From the NCBI GenBank assembly GCA_000231825.2, contig JH720298.1:1079974-1143973 (forward strand): a stretch of 64,000 nucleotides of DNA. The letters are read 5' to 3'. The notes beneath the pieces were generated by a model. The model was not told where the DNA came from. It made no database searches and saw nothing but the letters and a program-made list of their open reading frames with translations. Origin of the DNA: Tetrahymena elliotti 4EA (taxonomy: Eukaryota; Ciliophora; Oligohymenophorea; Hymenostomatida; Tetrahymenidae). Position 1 is the stretch's first letter. The number at the start of each line of letters is the position of its first letter. The position numbers and the translations under genes were made by a program. Positions 1 through 14,900 of this stretch are shown here, piece after piece.

Positions 1-836
1 TTTAATTCATTTTTTTTTATTTTTTTGGGAAGGATGAATTAACACTTTCAATTAAAATTTTGATCAGAAATTTAAAAATTCTAATAAAGTTAATAAATAT
101 CATTTTAAAGCCAATTTAAATTCTTCAACTTTCTTCCTCTCGCTCCCTCCTCCCTTCATGTTTTACTAAAATTTTACAATTAAAAAAAAATGATGAGAGG
201 TGAAAAAATAATTATAAATTCTATAAATAATTGAAATCATTTAATTTATTTTATTAGAATAGAAAGATATCTTAAAAAAATTAGTTACTTGTGATATGAA
301 AGAATGAATAAATTAAGAGAGTAAGAGATATAAATTTATATATATATAATAGGTATAAATAAAATTTAAATAGTAGATAGATATCTTATTTATTTTAATT
401 TAAAAAAAAATAGTTTAATTGAAACATTTATTTGGAGAAAAGTTAAGATTTTATATTTGTTACTTTGTTTATATCTTCAAAATTTAAAACAATTAAAAAA
501 TTATTCTAAAAGTTTTTTCTAAAGAGATGGTGTAATTTGTTCAGCAATACTTGTAATTTTCAATGGTAAAAAGCTCAGAAAAAAAAAGAAAAGTAATATT
601 TACTATCAGAAGTGATTGAATTTATTTTATAGTTGTCATCAGAATAATTAAGAAGTAGTGCTTTATTCAAGTAATAGCTTTTTAAAAAATGTATTTTCTC
701 AATAAATCAATGAAGATTTTGTAAATCAATAAATAATGAAGGACTTTTTAAGATTTTCACAGTTTTTTTAATTATTATGTTAATTAATTTAAATTAAAAC
801 AAAATTCTTAGACCAAAAGTAAATCAATATCTAAAT
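1..836. other. AT-rich intergenic, no gene seen
   Basis: No supportable ORF in the ciliate code on either strand. The stretch is A/T homopolymer-rich, with a pyrimidine tract at about 124-158 that stands out from the rest. It probably holds the 5' flank and promoter of the giant gene starting at 837, but no defined regulatory site could be recognised. Confidence 0.6.
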
Positions 837-3800
837 ATGGCTTTGAGAACTTTTTTACAGTCATTCATAATATTTATAATTCTTTATAATTTTGTTTCAT
901 CAATAGAGTGCCCATATAAATGCCTGAAATGTTAGTATGAAGGTAATTTGGTCTAAAAGAAGCTCATTTGTTTGGAGTGTAGTTAAAATTATTTGCTCAG
1001 TAATGATAACACATATTGTTAATCAATTTGTGATGATGACAGATATTATTTAGATTTGGCAGATTTAATGTTCTATTAGAACTTTAACATGGGTTTATCT
1101 ACAAAGATAAAAACTTTTGATTGTGTGCCATCATGTGATTTCAAATTGTAATATGCTGATTAGAAAACAAAAAGCTGCATCATTATGAATTAATGTCCCT
1201 ATATTAATCAGTATGGAGTTAATTTTTAAAGTGACTTAGAGATTTAATAAAGTAAATTCATTAAGCCTAGCTAAAAATTAATAAATTTAAATAAAAAAAA
1301 ATAATTTCTTTTTTATTTAATAATAATTTTAAAAATTCATTTTCATATTTACTTATTCATTATTTTTTTAGTTAAGTTTTCAAAATAGTAGAACTTACTA
1401 GTTGCTTATTTTATAAGCAGCAGTTATATCAGACTTTGGTAGTTAGATAATGGTGATTATTTAGGAGAAATATCTGTCACATATAGTTCACCAAATTCCT
1501 AAACTCCATAGACTGACAAGTTGAATGCTTTGTTTTTTGGTGATGAGATTATCTTAAATGAAAATATGAAAGATAAGTAAGCATTAATAGGTTTATCTGC
1601 AAAAAATATTTATGTTTGGGATACTAAAATAGGCAGCTTAATATTTTCATAAAATACTGGAGATACTAATACAAATATCATATTTCATTATTTTTTTAAA
1701 GAAAAGTAATATGTTTTCTTGCTTAATTCATAAAGCTTGGAAATCTATCTCTATAAATTAAATAAAAACCAAACATTATTTATAGGATTTACTTAGTTCT
1801 ATTCTTTTATAAGGTATGTTTATAATTAATACTCTAATGAACTAGCTTGTCTAGGGTTCAATGATAAAAATTCTCTTATTTTGCAAGTTTTTTTTTTAGA
1901 CTAAGATTTTTTAGTTGGAGTTTTTTCTAAGCTAATTTATTTAAAAGAAATTGAGCTAGTTAGCAAATTATTTGCAGTCGGAAAAAATCTATATTTGATT
2001 ATGTTTAGGCATGTTCCTTATCTGCTCAATTCAGAAAACGAAACAATAAAATTAATAGAAATGCCTTTATTTTCAAGTATTACTAACATTTAGCTTCCTT
2101 TTGAAGATGCAATAAACAGTATAAAATTAGAAGTAGCAAATTTAAAAAGGGGTGATGGAAATGAAATTAATATAGCCATTTTGTAGTAAAAATCAGATAT
2201 GACTCAGAGTAGTATAGCTGTTAATTTATTTTAAGATAATAAATATGAAAGAGTAATTGAAATATTACCTCAAGGCAGCATATATAATGTCTAAATTATG
2301 AATGATTTCATTTTAGATGATAATCTGATAAGGCTATTTTGCATGAATGATTTACTAACATAAATTTTTATTTATGAGATAGATATTAAAAGAAAAATTC
2401 TAGTTAACACTTATGTAAGTGACCAGACATTTCCTATCATCACAGCAACATTGTTTATTACTGGATTTTGGGAAGAAAAAGAACTAGTTTTTTATAATTC
2501 TTAACTGATTCTTTTAGGATAAATTTAAGATAAATCATAGTCTGAATTACATTTGGAAATAAAATTTGAAATTAGAAATTACAATTAAGCTCATTTTATT
2601 GACTACAATGTGTAAAAAAATAATAAAATAACTAAAATGTATGAAGATATCGATAATAACTATTTAGTATCCCTAAACCAAATTCTCTAGGAGATTAAAA
2701 TTGTAGACCTGAATAAACAAGAATAAATAGGTAGAATTGTTATTAAAGAAAAAACGAATTGTCTTCCAATTGATTTTGTTGTAATTTCAATTTTAAATGT
2801 GAAATTTATCCTAGTTTTGTGTGATAACTGCTTTATTTACATGTATGACTACAATTAATTTTAATACGTAATTAGCCATTAGTTTTATGATTTTGATTTA
2901 AATAGCATATAAGATTTTTCTTTTGTGGAAAGTTTTACTGAATAAGGATCTGTCATTATTTTTTCAAGTACAATTATCATAAGAATTAATTTATCTAGTG
3001 ATGGGTAAATAACTAGCTAATTTTAGAACTAAAGTTTTGATAAAGTGTTTATAAAAGATATTGCCTATTTTCCAGAAAATCTAAATTCACCTAAAATCTT
3101 GTATGTGATTTCTTCTTCAGAATTTTCTGTTTATTAATTAAACCCAGAAACACTAGAATTATATTCTGATAGAACACAATACAAAGGTGATGAGTTGTTC
3201 TTAATCTTGAGTTATTACATAGATTACCAGAATTGTAAATATTTATTAATTTTGAAATGAGGTATTTTTAAAATAATAATTTTAATAGAATAAATAGGAT
3301 TGAGCAGTCAGACAAATTAAATAGTTATTTTAAATGCAGATTTATATTAAATATTAGAGATAACTCTATTAGATAGCAATGCAAGATGCTATTATCCTAG
3401 AAAAATTGATGATGACTCAGTGCTTTGTAGCTTCCAAATAACTAATTTAAACTAGTTAAATAAATAAAATAACTTTTTAGGTTTTGTAAAAAACAATTAA
3501 GATTATGAAATCTTTTCATCATACTTTGATGATGAAACATATTTTTTTGATGACGAAAGTAAATTAATAATATACTATGCAAATCTAGATAACTTAAATA
3601 TGTTAGCAATTCAAATTTATGCTAATAATTTTATTTAACCTTTATCATACACACTTATTTTCAATCAAGGAAATTTTAACCATTATTACAGGAAGTCATC
3701 AAGCAGGTAATTATTTTATTTTTGCTTAACTTATTTTATATGAAATGCAAAATTTAATTAAAATTTCATTTCTAATTCCATAATATTTTGAAAATTTATC

Positions 3801-6800
3801 ACCTCTTTACCTTTAAATTTTGCATTTGATAATTATAAAAAAAATTTAAATTAAGATCTCTCTATTTAAGATCTGAAATTTAAAGATAATTCTTAAAATA
3901 GAATTATTGAACTGATAATATATTTAATCAATCCATTAAAAATAAAAAAGGATGTTTTTGACTGAAAGCTAAGGGTCAGAAGTTTATGCATTACATTTTG
4001 ATTAAGAGCTTGAATATTCTATAAAATAGATTGATGTAAGTAATAAAATTACAATTTAAAATATACTAGTTATTTTTGAAAGAAACAAATTAATTGAGAT
4101 AAATAATCATGGTTTTTTTATCTACACTTTAAGTACTAATAGTATTATTTACAATTCTTACGATGATTTGCCATAATGTTAAAATTTGTAAATTAAGAGT
4201 TTGACTTATTCGTTGTAAGCAGATTTCTTACTTTTTATTTGTGACTTTTAAATATATTAGCTGAGATTAATCAATATGAACTCATACAAACTTTTTAATT
4301 TATCTAGCTAAAGTAATAAATCTGATCCTTTATTAAAAATTTAAAGCTATTTATACATTCAAAGTCAGTAAAAAATGATTATCTAATCTTAAAATTAGTC
4401 TCTTCATCTTTATCTTTTTTATGAAGAAGGTGAATTAAGCGCATATATTTTTGAGCACTATTTCATGTATGCATTAACAGTTAGCAGCATTATTGACTAC
4501 ATGTATGATGATAGTTTACAAATTATTTTCTGTTTATCTAAAATCAAAAAGAATTATTTTATTTATAAAATAATTTATTTAGAAGAAACTCCTTTAACCA
4601 CAATGGGTTTAATTGGAGAAATTTAAACATTTAATTAACCTAATTTATTTATCTTAGACAGCTAAACTAAATTCTTAATAATAATCATGAATAAAATAAT
4701 TTATGTAAGTAATTTGGATTATTTGTCAGATTTTAGCTACTAACAAATACTGATTCCTGATATAGATTAATACTTGGTTTCATCCTAAATTCTTGTTTTC
4801 AAAAACCAGAAAAAGTTATTTGTTTTTACAATTAAAAACATAATTCAAGCCTTTTTAAACAATTAATCAAGCATAGTTTCGCCTGAAGTTACAATCAAAA
4901 ATAATATAATATAAACATTTCTTATGATTCCTGATTTTTAGGATAATCGTAAATAGCTTATTGTAGTTGCTGTTAAGCTAAGTTAACAATCATAAATATA
5001 TATTTATGATTAAGATGGATTAATAATATAATCAATACCTCTTCAAATAGAAAATGATTTTGCATCTTAACTTTAGTATGACCTAAAATCTAAAATTCTG
5101 TATATATGTACTTAAAGAGGATTCATAATAGGCATAGATACCACTCAAGGATTTCTTTAAGCCTATATAGTTAATACGAAGTTTTCATTACAACAGCAAT
5201 ACAAGAACCAAATAGTCATGACTTCTCTCTATTTCAATTTTTAATGTAAAATCAATTTATTTAATTTTATTTATTTCTAATAAGCTTCAATTCGTTTTTA
5301 GTTTTTCAATTTCATCAAATAAATAGATTTTTTGAATAACAAAATACTAAATAAACAAATAATGAATATTTTTTTGAGAATTTTTCCTCTTAAAAAAAGG
5401 GTCTTAAATCAGAAATTTTATTTGAGTTTTTTTTTTTGGATTATTCAAATATTTGAAATAAAAATAATTTTAATAAAATATTTGTATTATAAAAAGCAAA
5501 CTAAATTATTATATGGAATCAATTTTATATTGGACTGGTATCTATAACTAATTTTATAGAAATCCCCATAAGTATTGTAAGAAGATTAAAAACATAAATT
5601 TATTTATAAAATTAAACTAAGAGTTTTTATCTTTTTGACTAGACTAATATTCTCTGGAAACTTTCGTTTGGGCTAGATAAGTTAAAATATATTTATTCTT
5701 TAGCACAGCCTTCCTAAGGATAGGCAAATATTATCTACGTTAGCAATAACCAATAGATGATAGTATAATAAGAAGGAGATATTTTTATCATTAAAGATGG
5801 AGTAATACTATTTAAATATGAAATTTTACTTCAAAAATTTGATAAAAACATTTTAATATTTGATAATAAGTAAAACCAGCAATTTCTAGGGTTACTTTTG
5901 TTTACATATGATAGAAAAGTTAAACTTATGGATTAAACATTTTAAATCTTAGATATTTATTAATTTAAAAATGATAATAGTTAGTTTTAATGTGAAATGG
6001 AAAACTTTATTGTAGCATCTGACTATCAGAGTGCTGCTATTATCTTTGATAAATAAACATTAAAATTAATTTTTGAAATAGACATAAAGTAATAACCTTA
6101 GTTAATTTAGCTTTATTGTTCTTCAGTTTAAGATATTTTCTTTACTGTAGATATTCAATACAATCTTTAAGTGTATCATGTTACTCAGAAATCTCAATAA
6201 GTTATATCAAATTATCAAATACCTTATCCTTTCCCTTACGTAAAAGGGAAGTTATAGCTATTCATAGAGAGTGACCATAGCAGAATATTTTTCATTTAAA
6301 TCAATAAAAGACAAGTATTTTGCTATGACTACAAATAATAAGTAAGCCTAAATAGTTTATTAATTCCTCCATGTCCAAATTTTAACTTTAAAATATCAGA
6401 ATCATATATTTTCACAACATGTATTTATTAATTTAACATCCATTTTAAAACTGATATGAAATATTTAACTTCAATAATAACTTAAGAAAGCCATGGAGAA
6501 GTAATTTAAATTGTTATTGAAATATCTCCTTAATTTATACTCCTAAACTCTAATAAATAAATACAAATTTATAAAATTACTTATGCATAGGATTCTTCAT
6601 ATAAAGTTGAACTCATTTAAAATTTTTTAACAAACAATGAAGAAATTTTGCATTATGTTCTAATTGAATAAAATTATTAAATACTCCTTGTAAGCAGAGA
6701 TGATAATTAAATATATTCTAGAAGCTTCAGCTCAAAACTTATTAAAGACCAAGACAATTATCGGTGCTACAAAGACTTTTAATCTGATAATTAATATTAG

Positions 6801-9800
6801 TTAAAGAATTACATAGATAATATTTCAAGAACATTGTAACTAATTTAACCAATTCCAAAGTATATTTACATTAATTGCTACCTTTAATATCAATTCTTTT
6901 TCTCTTATGTAGGTTTATAAGATTTTATTCTTAATATAAGAGTTCATCAAAAAGAATTAACTATTTAAGATGAATTATTTAATATAGAAAATGGATTTGA
7001 CCCTACTTTAATTGAAAATTTTTATTTTTAGAGCTTAAGACCTTTTTCTCTTTAGAATGATGGTAATCTAAAGGAAGTAAGCTTGATTAATACTTATCTT
7101 AATTTAACTAAAATCTAAATGATTACAATTCCACTAAAACAAATAAATTATTCTTATGTTTTAAGCTTATACTAAAAATAAAATGAACTCATTTTCAAAA
7201 AATAAATTATGGTAGATTTAATTAATTAAAGTTTAGATTCAATAGCCTTAGTCAACACAGTTATTAGAAATCAAACTCTACAAAAAACTATCTATTCAGT
7301 TAAAAGCTCAACAAAAATAATAATTAAAAACTTAGTCTTGCAAAATATCAATATGAGAAGCTCAATATTATTCTACATTTAAAAAGTAAAATATTTTTAT
7401 TTATTCATTTACTTTCAATTCTTGCAAAAGAAATTTTTGATTTTATTAATTTATTTTCAATATTTTAAATACTTATCATAAATTAAATAATTTTCAGTGG
7501 AAAAACAAAGGGGGCTATTATTTTTGGAATTTAAATTTTATTTTCTTCTTTTGTAGAAAATCTTTTTGAGTTATAGAAAAATTTAAATCCAACAAAAAAT
7601 AATAAACACCCCCTAGTGTTTGTTATTAAGCTATTTTTAAACAAATTTATTTATGTATAGGCTACAACGGTGATTATAGAAAATATAGTAATAAGTGGAT
7701 GTGTTTTAGATGATTCATATTTACTTTTTATTGATGGTTCCAGCAAATTAGAAATTAAACATTTGAAGATATTTTAAAATGAGATAGGATATTCTTCTTC
7801 TATTATTTACATAACATCTTCTCCAAAAGTTAGTTTACAAAATTTTTAATTATTTGAAAACAAAAATTCTTAAAAATAAAATGATCTTTTGAAATCCGAT
7901 ATATTTAAGATCCCTTGTTTAATAATTATTTAAAGAGGTTTAATTATTAATTTAGAAAATTTTAACTATACAAGTAACAACTAAGTTTAGTTATTATTCT
8001 ACTCTAATTCATATCAAACTCTATAACAATAAATAGAATCATCTTTAGATGAAATAAAGTTGATTAATTTTAACATATTTAACAATACTTTGATGATCAA
8101 TGATCAAGCTAATATAGTTGATATCCTTTCTTTGATTTTTATAAGATCAAATTTTGCAGTAATAGATAGAACAAACATTACCTAGAATTTCTCATCTTTG
8201 AGTAAAGGGATAGTAAATGTTGAATCTTTATAAGTTTTAATAATTAAGTTCGTAAATATACTGAATAATACTTCTTTAGAAGGAGGATGTTTTTACTTAG
8301 ACGAAATTAAGGTAACATAAATTTAGAATGCAAATTTTACATCAAATAAAGCTCTAGCATCAGGGGGTGCTATTTACTTAAAAAATTCTCACTTAGCAAT
8401 TTAGGAGACTTTATTTTAATCTAATTAAGCTATTATTGGAGGAGCAATTAAATAAGCTTCATTATCACTTATTGATTTAAATAGTGATGATGTATAGTTT
8501 ATAAATAATAAAGCAAAAATAATAGGAAACAATATTGCTAATTTTTAAAAGCTTTAACTTAAATTGAAAGAAAACTTTTTTGATTATTAACAAGAATAAA
8601 GAGGAGCTGACTATGAGTACTTTACTTTAAATAATTAAAAACATTTGATAACTTCATTAAGACCTGGAGCTCTTTTATCTTTTCTTTTAGAATTAGAAGA
8701 TGAAGAAAAGAATTAATTTAAGCAAAATGATTAAATTGTTGCATACCCATAATTAATTTAAGATGAGTTGCAAAAAATAACAATTCAAATTTAAGCCAAA
8801 AATGATGATTAATTTTTAGATGTTAATTCTAATTTTATGATAAATTTGTTATCTTATTCTGAATTATACAAAGGTTTCTTCCTATAAAATATTTAATTTA
8901 ATACTAAACATTTTATTTCCTAAAATGAAACAAATAATAGTTTTCTCCCAAATCATAAAGACTAGACTAATTTTAAAATCAAAATGTATGACCTTTCTGA
9001 TGGGTAGTAAGAACCAATATGCTAAATATAATTAGCCATATAATTTCGTAATTGTATAAGAGGTGAAATAATTACACAAACTGAATAGAAATACTATTAA
9101 TGCGTACCTTGTGAATAAGGTTCATATTCTTTACTTATTCCTAAATTTCAAAATGATAGCAATTAAGAAAATTAATTAAGAGAGCATAAATGTCTTCCAT
9201 GTCCTTCTTAGGCTTTGAGCTGTTTCAAAGATTAAATTTATTTAAAAGATGGATTTTGGAGATTCAATGATAATATTGATATCATATATTCATGTAAAAG
9301 TGGCAATTGCTTGGCAGAAAAATATAATCAAACAAAAATATGTAACGAAGGATATACAGGGCCTTTATGTGAATCTTGTGATGATATACAAAACAGCTAA
9401 AATAATTGGTAAATTCTTTAATTTATTATCATTAAAAACCTACCATAACTTTTCAATTAATTTAAAAGTTTTTATTTTTATTTTGATGTTTTCCATTTTA
9501 TATATGAGAAAAATTTAAAACTAAATGTTTAAGCAATTTATATACTGAAATTAAAAAGTTTAAGGTAAATATTAATATTTTTTAACTATGATTATAGGTA
9601 TGTGAAATTAGGAATGTACTAATGTTATGAGTGTGATAGTAAGAAGTAATTAGAATTTAAAATAAATATAGGGACGATATTCTTTTTGACATTTTTATTT
9701 CTTGTTTTGCAGACTTAGATTTTAAATAAATAGTTTAAATATGTTTAGATAGGATACTACTTAAGAAGAATGGGAATACTAAGTATTTCTAAAAGTTGTG

Positions 9801-11371
9801 AGATAAATGTTAATTTTGAGGTAGTAAAGTTGATGGTTTATTTTATCTAAATTTTTTCAGTAGTAAATTAGGCTGATAATTTTAGTGAAATGAGTTTTCC
9901 TTTTGATATGATAATTGGTAGATTACCTTAGTCTATAATGGAAAGATGGTAATGCATTTATTTGAATATCTTCTTTGCAGAGAAGTAGAAATTAGATTTT
10001 AACTTGAATGATTTTAGGATTTTAGCAGTTATTTTGATCCCTTTTGTTTACCAAATAATTCTAAGTGTGGTTTACTACATATTGCTATGCTTAAAAGCTA
10101 TAAAAAGAATAAGGAACTTCTTATTTAATTTATTTCAGATAATAATATTGATTATGCAGCCTAATATTATACTAAACCTATTTATGTCATTATCTTGTAG
10201 AAGAATAGGTGATCAAATGTTCATTTTATCTGATTTGAAAGAAGAATGTTTGTCTCAAAATCATTTAAAATAAATATATTTTATCATAATACCAAGCATG
10301 ATAGTTTGGATTGGAATTCCTCTCTCATTTTTCTTTTTTATCAAAAAACAGAAGAAAGATTTGAATTAGTTTAAATAACTGTTTTAATTTGGAGTATTTT
10401 ACCAAGAGTTTAAAGAAGATTTCTTCTATTGGGAATTTGTTAGATTAAATTTCAGAATTCTAGTTACAATAAGTTTAATTATTGGCTAAACGATTTACTT
10501 TACTATTAACTATTTTAGCATGCTACTGTTAATATTGTACCTAATTTGCATTTTCAAGAGATCTCCATATAGAGAACACAGAGTTTGGAAATTAGATATA
10601 ATAACTAATGCTGTTTTAATATTAATTATAATATTAAATTTGGAATACATTGAAATTTAATAAGATTACAAAGATAAGAAAAGCTATTTCCTTAATTAGG
10701 TTATTTAATCTGCTATTATCATTCTCTATTTTGGATATCTTCTTTATGTTTTTCATTTATTTTTTAAGACATGGTATAAATTATAATTGAAAGATAAATT
10801 AATGCCTTTACTTATTAAGCTAAAAAATAGATTTGGCATCCTTAATTCTATAATTAAAGTTGAAAACTATAAGTTGTGTAATAAAATACCAATATTTAAG
10901 AAATGGATGATGATTAAAAAATCAATACACATAATATGTTAAATCTAATAAAAAAAATTCTTGCAAACAGAAGAAAATAAGCCTAAATCAATGACTAACT
11001 TAATTTAATTAAATAGTTTTACTGCTAAATAAGAAGAAACTTCCTTGCAAAGAGATTTTGCAAACAAACAATACCCATAAGTTTTTTCAGCTTTCAAAAT
11101 ATTTGACAAAGAAAGCTCATAAAATGAAGAATTTTTGTCTTCAGATTTTCATTTTGTATAAAATTCCGTTTCAATCAAGCAAAGTAATCAAGATCATTTT
11201 AATGACTAAAGTACATTTTAGATTCAATCAAGAAATGATATCACCTTAAAGAGTTTCCATCCAAAAAAAATGCTTGACTTAAATTTAATGCAAAAAAAAG
11301 GATTTAGCAGGTCTTCTAATTTATCTCTCTCCTTTGAGATTAATTCTCCTAATCAAACTCATAAAAAATGA
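837..11371 (+). CDS. Giant multi-pass membrane receptor-like protein A
   Basis: Predicted exons 837-1251, 1372-3234, 3289-3706, 3951-5245, 5497-7385, 7661-9408 and 9598-11371, summing to 3,134 codons. The product is a cell-surface protein of unknown function. In order it shows: a signal peptide (residues 1-22); a Cys-rich furin/GFR-like module with CxxC pairs (24-135); a very long beta-strand-rich, WD/propeller-like ectodomain (about 140-1950); a parallel beta-helix region with Gly-Gly-Ala-Ile turns (about 1960-2260); a second Cys box with DGFWRF and GYTGPLCESC (about 2413-2543); then roughly eight hydrophobic segments (2550-2960) and a basic Ser-rich tail. The start is the ATG opening the signal peptide. 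Its neighbour at 11919 has the same layout. The 5246-5496 and 7386-7660 splice sites are the least certain. The C-terminal RSPYREHRVWKLD segment recalls protist TRP/GPCR-like proteins; this is inference only. Confidence 0.8.
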
Positions 11372-11918
11372 TAAAAAATTAATGAAATTTTTATTTTATG
11401 CTATTAAAATCTTATTAAGTATTTGATAACTTATTCTTATTGTTTTTTTGATTTTTATCAACATTTATTTATTTTATCTAAAAAAATCAAACAATTTAAA
11501 AAATTTAATTTGATTCATTCACCACTATAAAACATTTGTTTGTGTTTTTAAATAAAATTCATTTTACACATAAATATATTTTATTTTTTCCTTTATTTTT
11601 TTACTTTAATACTTCTTAATGAAATATTTTTTATTAATTATTCATTCCTACTAAATATTTTGTATTTTAAAATGAATGAAAATTACTTTAGCTTATTCAT
11701 ATTTATACTGACTATAAAATATGTAAATTTATATATATGACTAACTACTCGTTTAATATGTTCAAAGATAAAAATAAATCTTTTATAATTTTTAAATGAT
11801 GTGTTATTTACTTTGCATAGTTGCAATTAAATTACTTTGACAAATGATTAATATAAGTTAGAAATAAGGAATGAATTTTATATATAAACTATTTTTAATT
11901 AATAATCTTTAAACTAAA
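11372..11918. other. Intergenic spacer between tandem giant genes
   Basis: 547 bases between the stop of the first giant gene and the start of the second. It is AT-rich, with no ORF or hairpin that stands out. It should contain the 3' end of the upstream transcript and the promoter of the next. Confidence 0.6.
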
Positions 11919-14900
11919 ATGGTCAAATTTTTTTTCTTAGTTTTTTTTATTTTATGCATCAAAACAAAGCTGATTACCTCTTAAAGATGTCCAGCAAATT
12001 GTTTAGATTGCTACAATGAAACAGAACTACTTGATCCATAGATTTATTGCAGTTAATGCGACTAAAATTACTTTTTAAATTAAAAAAATACTCTATGCAT
12101 CAGTTATTGTTAAGATGGACAATTTTACAATAAAGAAAAGAATATTTGTGAAACTGACTGTTCGCATTATGATTAATTATCCAATTCTGAAACAAAATCA
12201 TGCGATTAAATTATACAATGCCCTATGATGAGGTAAATAGGATAATTAATACCATATAAGATCAAAAAGGGTAAATTAAATGACAATTTTTTTATTTTTA
12301 AAGCTATTTTTTGAAAAGTTATTATTTCTGAGAAGTACAATGTTATGGCTGTTCAGTACACTGAATTATTCTACATAAATGTTTGGAGCTTAGATTAAGG
12401 GTAGCCTAGAGGAAAAATAGATAGTATGTAAGGTGAAACAAATTAAAATAAAACAATGATTTAAATCTATGACATTATTATCCCTGATTATTACCCTTTA
12501 GAATTGTATAATTCTACTACTGGAATAATTATCATATAAAATTATAATTCCTTCAAGGTATATGATGCTTAAACAGGTTAAATGATAGATTACATTTAGT
12601 ATGAAAATGAACAAATATTATTTACTCAGTTTGAAGAAGATTTTTAGTATGTTTACCTAACCTATTCAAATTAATAATCATTTATTATCAGAAACTTTGC
12701 AAACAGAATTGTTTAATTGACCCAACTTTTAGATATTCAATATGTTATGCATGTTCATTTCAGTTAATAGTTTAACTAAGTTATTATAGTAAACAGCAAT
12801 CAAAATCAAGAAGATTCTTATTCATTTTCTTTGATATTCTTGGATTTAGTTGATAATGATTTACCTAAAATCAAAATATGTGAATGCGATTATCTTATTG
12901 AGTTTTAAACAATGAAAAATGCTTCAATTTAAGTACTTGATAATATATCTTTGCAAGAACCTGCTTATTTAATATTTAGCTCATAAAAATAATAGGTTTA
13001 GTTACTAAGTAAGAGCAGGTGCTTTTAATCATTGGATTTATTCTATGAAACATATGAATATAAAACTTTTATAGATAGTAATCAAAAGGAGAGACATATA
13101 CTATCAATATTAAAATTGTATGATAATTAATAATATTAGCCAGGAATTTAAATTTATGAATTCAACGAAGATACAATTAGTTTTGATTTTATTTCTGCTC
13201 TTCCACTCGAAGAAGGATTTGAAAAATTTTACAGTACTTCTAATTCTATCAAAGATAACATTATAGAATATATTGTCACTTTAACTTCACGTTAGCATCT
13301 TATTCATTATTTAAATATTGAAACTCAAACTTTCGAAGTATTCACTATTGTTTACAATTATGCTTACATTCTATAGTTTACTTATTAGACTAAATAATAA
13401 TTATATATCTATAATGGAGATTATTCTATTGCATTACTTAAGTTTATCAATTCTAATGGCTTCTAAGCAATCAATATCATCTAGAATTATAATTAAGTAA
13501 TTTTATTTTTAATTTTACACAGGGAAAAATTTTCAAATTTATTAAAAAAGATAATAAAATAAGTTAAGCAAATTTATTTTATTATGACTATTTTTTGTGG
13601 AATTTGTAAATTCCTACCTCCATCTAATAATTCCAACAATTAAAATATGAAAATTATTAAATTTTAAGAATAAACTTTGTTATCTATTCATTTATTAAAT
13701 TTTGAAAGGAAAAAAATATAATTAAAAGATTTTAATTTGATAAAAATAAAAAGGAAAATGAAGAAAATAAATCTTAAACTATGAATAAAATAATTAGTCA
13801 ATTGTATGAAGATGAAGAGGAAAATTATTTATTATTTTATGATTATACTAATGAAAAGATAAACGTTATTGATTTGGATAGGAGCAAATAAATGATATAA
13901 ATTTAAACACAAGTTTTTGAAGCAGAAGTTTTTTCTTTTAAAGTTGTAAAAAGTGGCCAGAAAAAATTTTTAGTAGCAATAAATGCAAATTTAAAATTGC
14001 ACATATATGAATATGAGAAATTCAGTTAGGTTTTCTGGTAAGAATATTATGATTATGAATAAACTGTTATTCTTCAAAATTATAATTTGGAAGGAGAAAT
14101 GATAGCTTATAATAATTACAACATTTATAAGTTTTACATTAGTGAAAAAGGAAGTGTTACAAATTATGACAAAATCAGCTTAGAAGATATAGTAATTTTA
14201 GACTTGGTATTTTTTAATGATTCAGATAGTTACATATATATATTGAGAAGAGACATATTTCAGATAATTACAATTGAAACAAAAACTATGGAGAGGTCTT
14301 CTTTATAAAGTGAGATATATTATACTTTAGAAGGGATATGGCAGTATACAGTAGATTATCAACTGAGTAAATTCAAATTTTTCAATATTTTTTTTAATAT
14401 TTAATAAAATTGAAAGGGTATATAACTGCAAGTTCAAATCATAACACAATTGTAACACTTGATGAATTATTAAAATAAATATTCTTTGTAGCCTTATTTG
14501 AATAACTAAATTACTTATGCAGTAAACCAACTTTTGTAGATGATCAGAATGTATTTTGCTTGTTCGAACCAAGAAGTACAGAAAATTTAGATGCTTTATC
14601 CTGTTTAGGTCTAATAAATTAAAGGACATAAGAAACTCCTTGCTTATTAAAAATAGAGAAACCTAAATTCATAAACTTTGATAGATAATTAAAGATGGTG
14701 TCATATTTGTATTTTAAAGATGATCAATACATTTTAATTTACTAAAAACTTTTTAACAACAATTTATATGATAAATTTTATAAAATGTTTCCTAACATAG
14801 AAGTTGATAACATAATGTTCACTAGATATTATGGTAACCAGTAAAATATAATAATTAAACATTAAAATCTTTATTTTAAATATCTTAAATATAAAATAGG

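Noticed and set aside
837..11371. Reading the first giant gene as two or three separate genes (breaks near 3707, 5246 or 7386)
   Set aside because: Splice phases agree across every junction, the total is a whole number of codons, and the neighbouring paralogue has the same full-length architecture.
13497..13708. A 26-nt intron followed by a 30-nt intron, with a small exon between
   Set aside because: Keeps the frame, but such short introns are unlike the rest; one 212-nt GT-AG intron in phase 0 is simpler. Not fully excluded.
13318..14629. Separate short ORFs on both strands in this span
   Set aside because: They are other-frame or antisense shadows of exons 2-4 of the second giant gene; the long ciliate-code frame explains the span.
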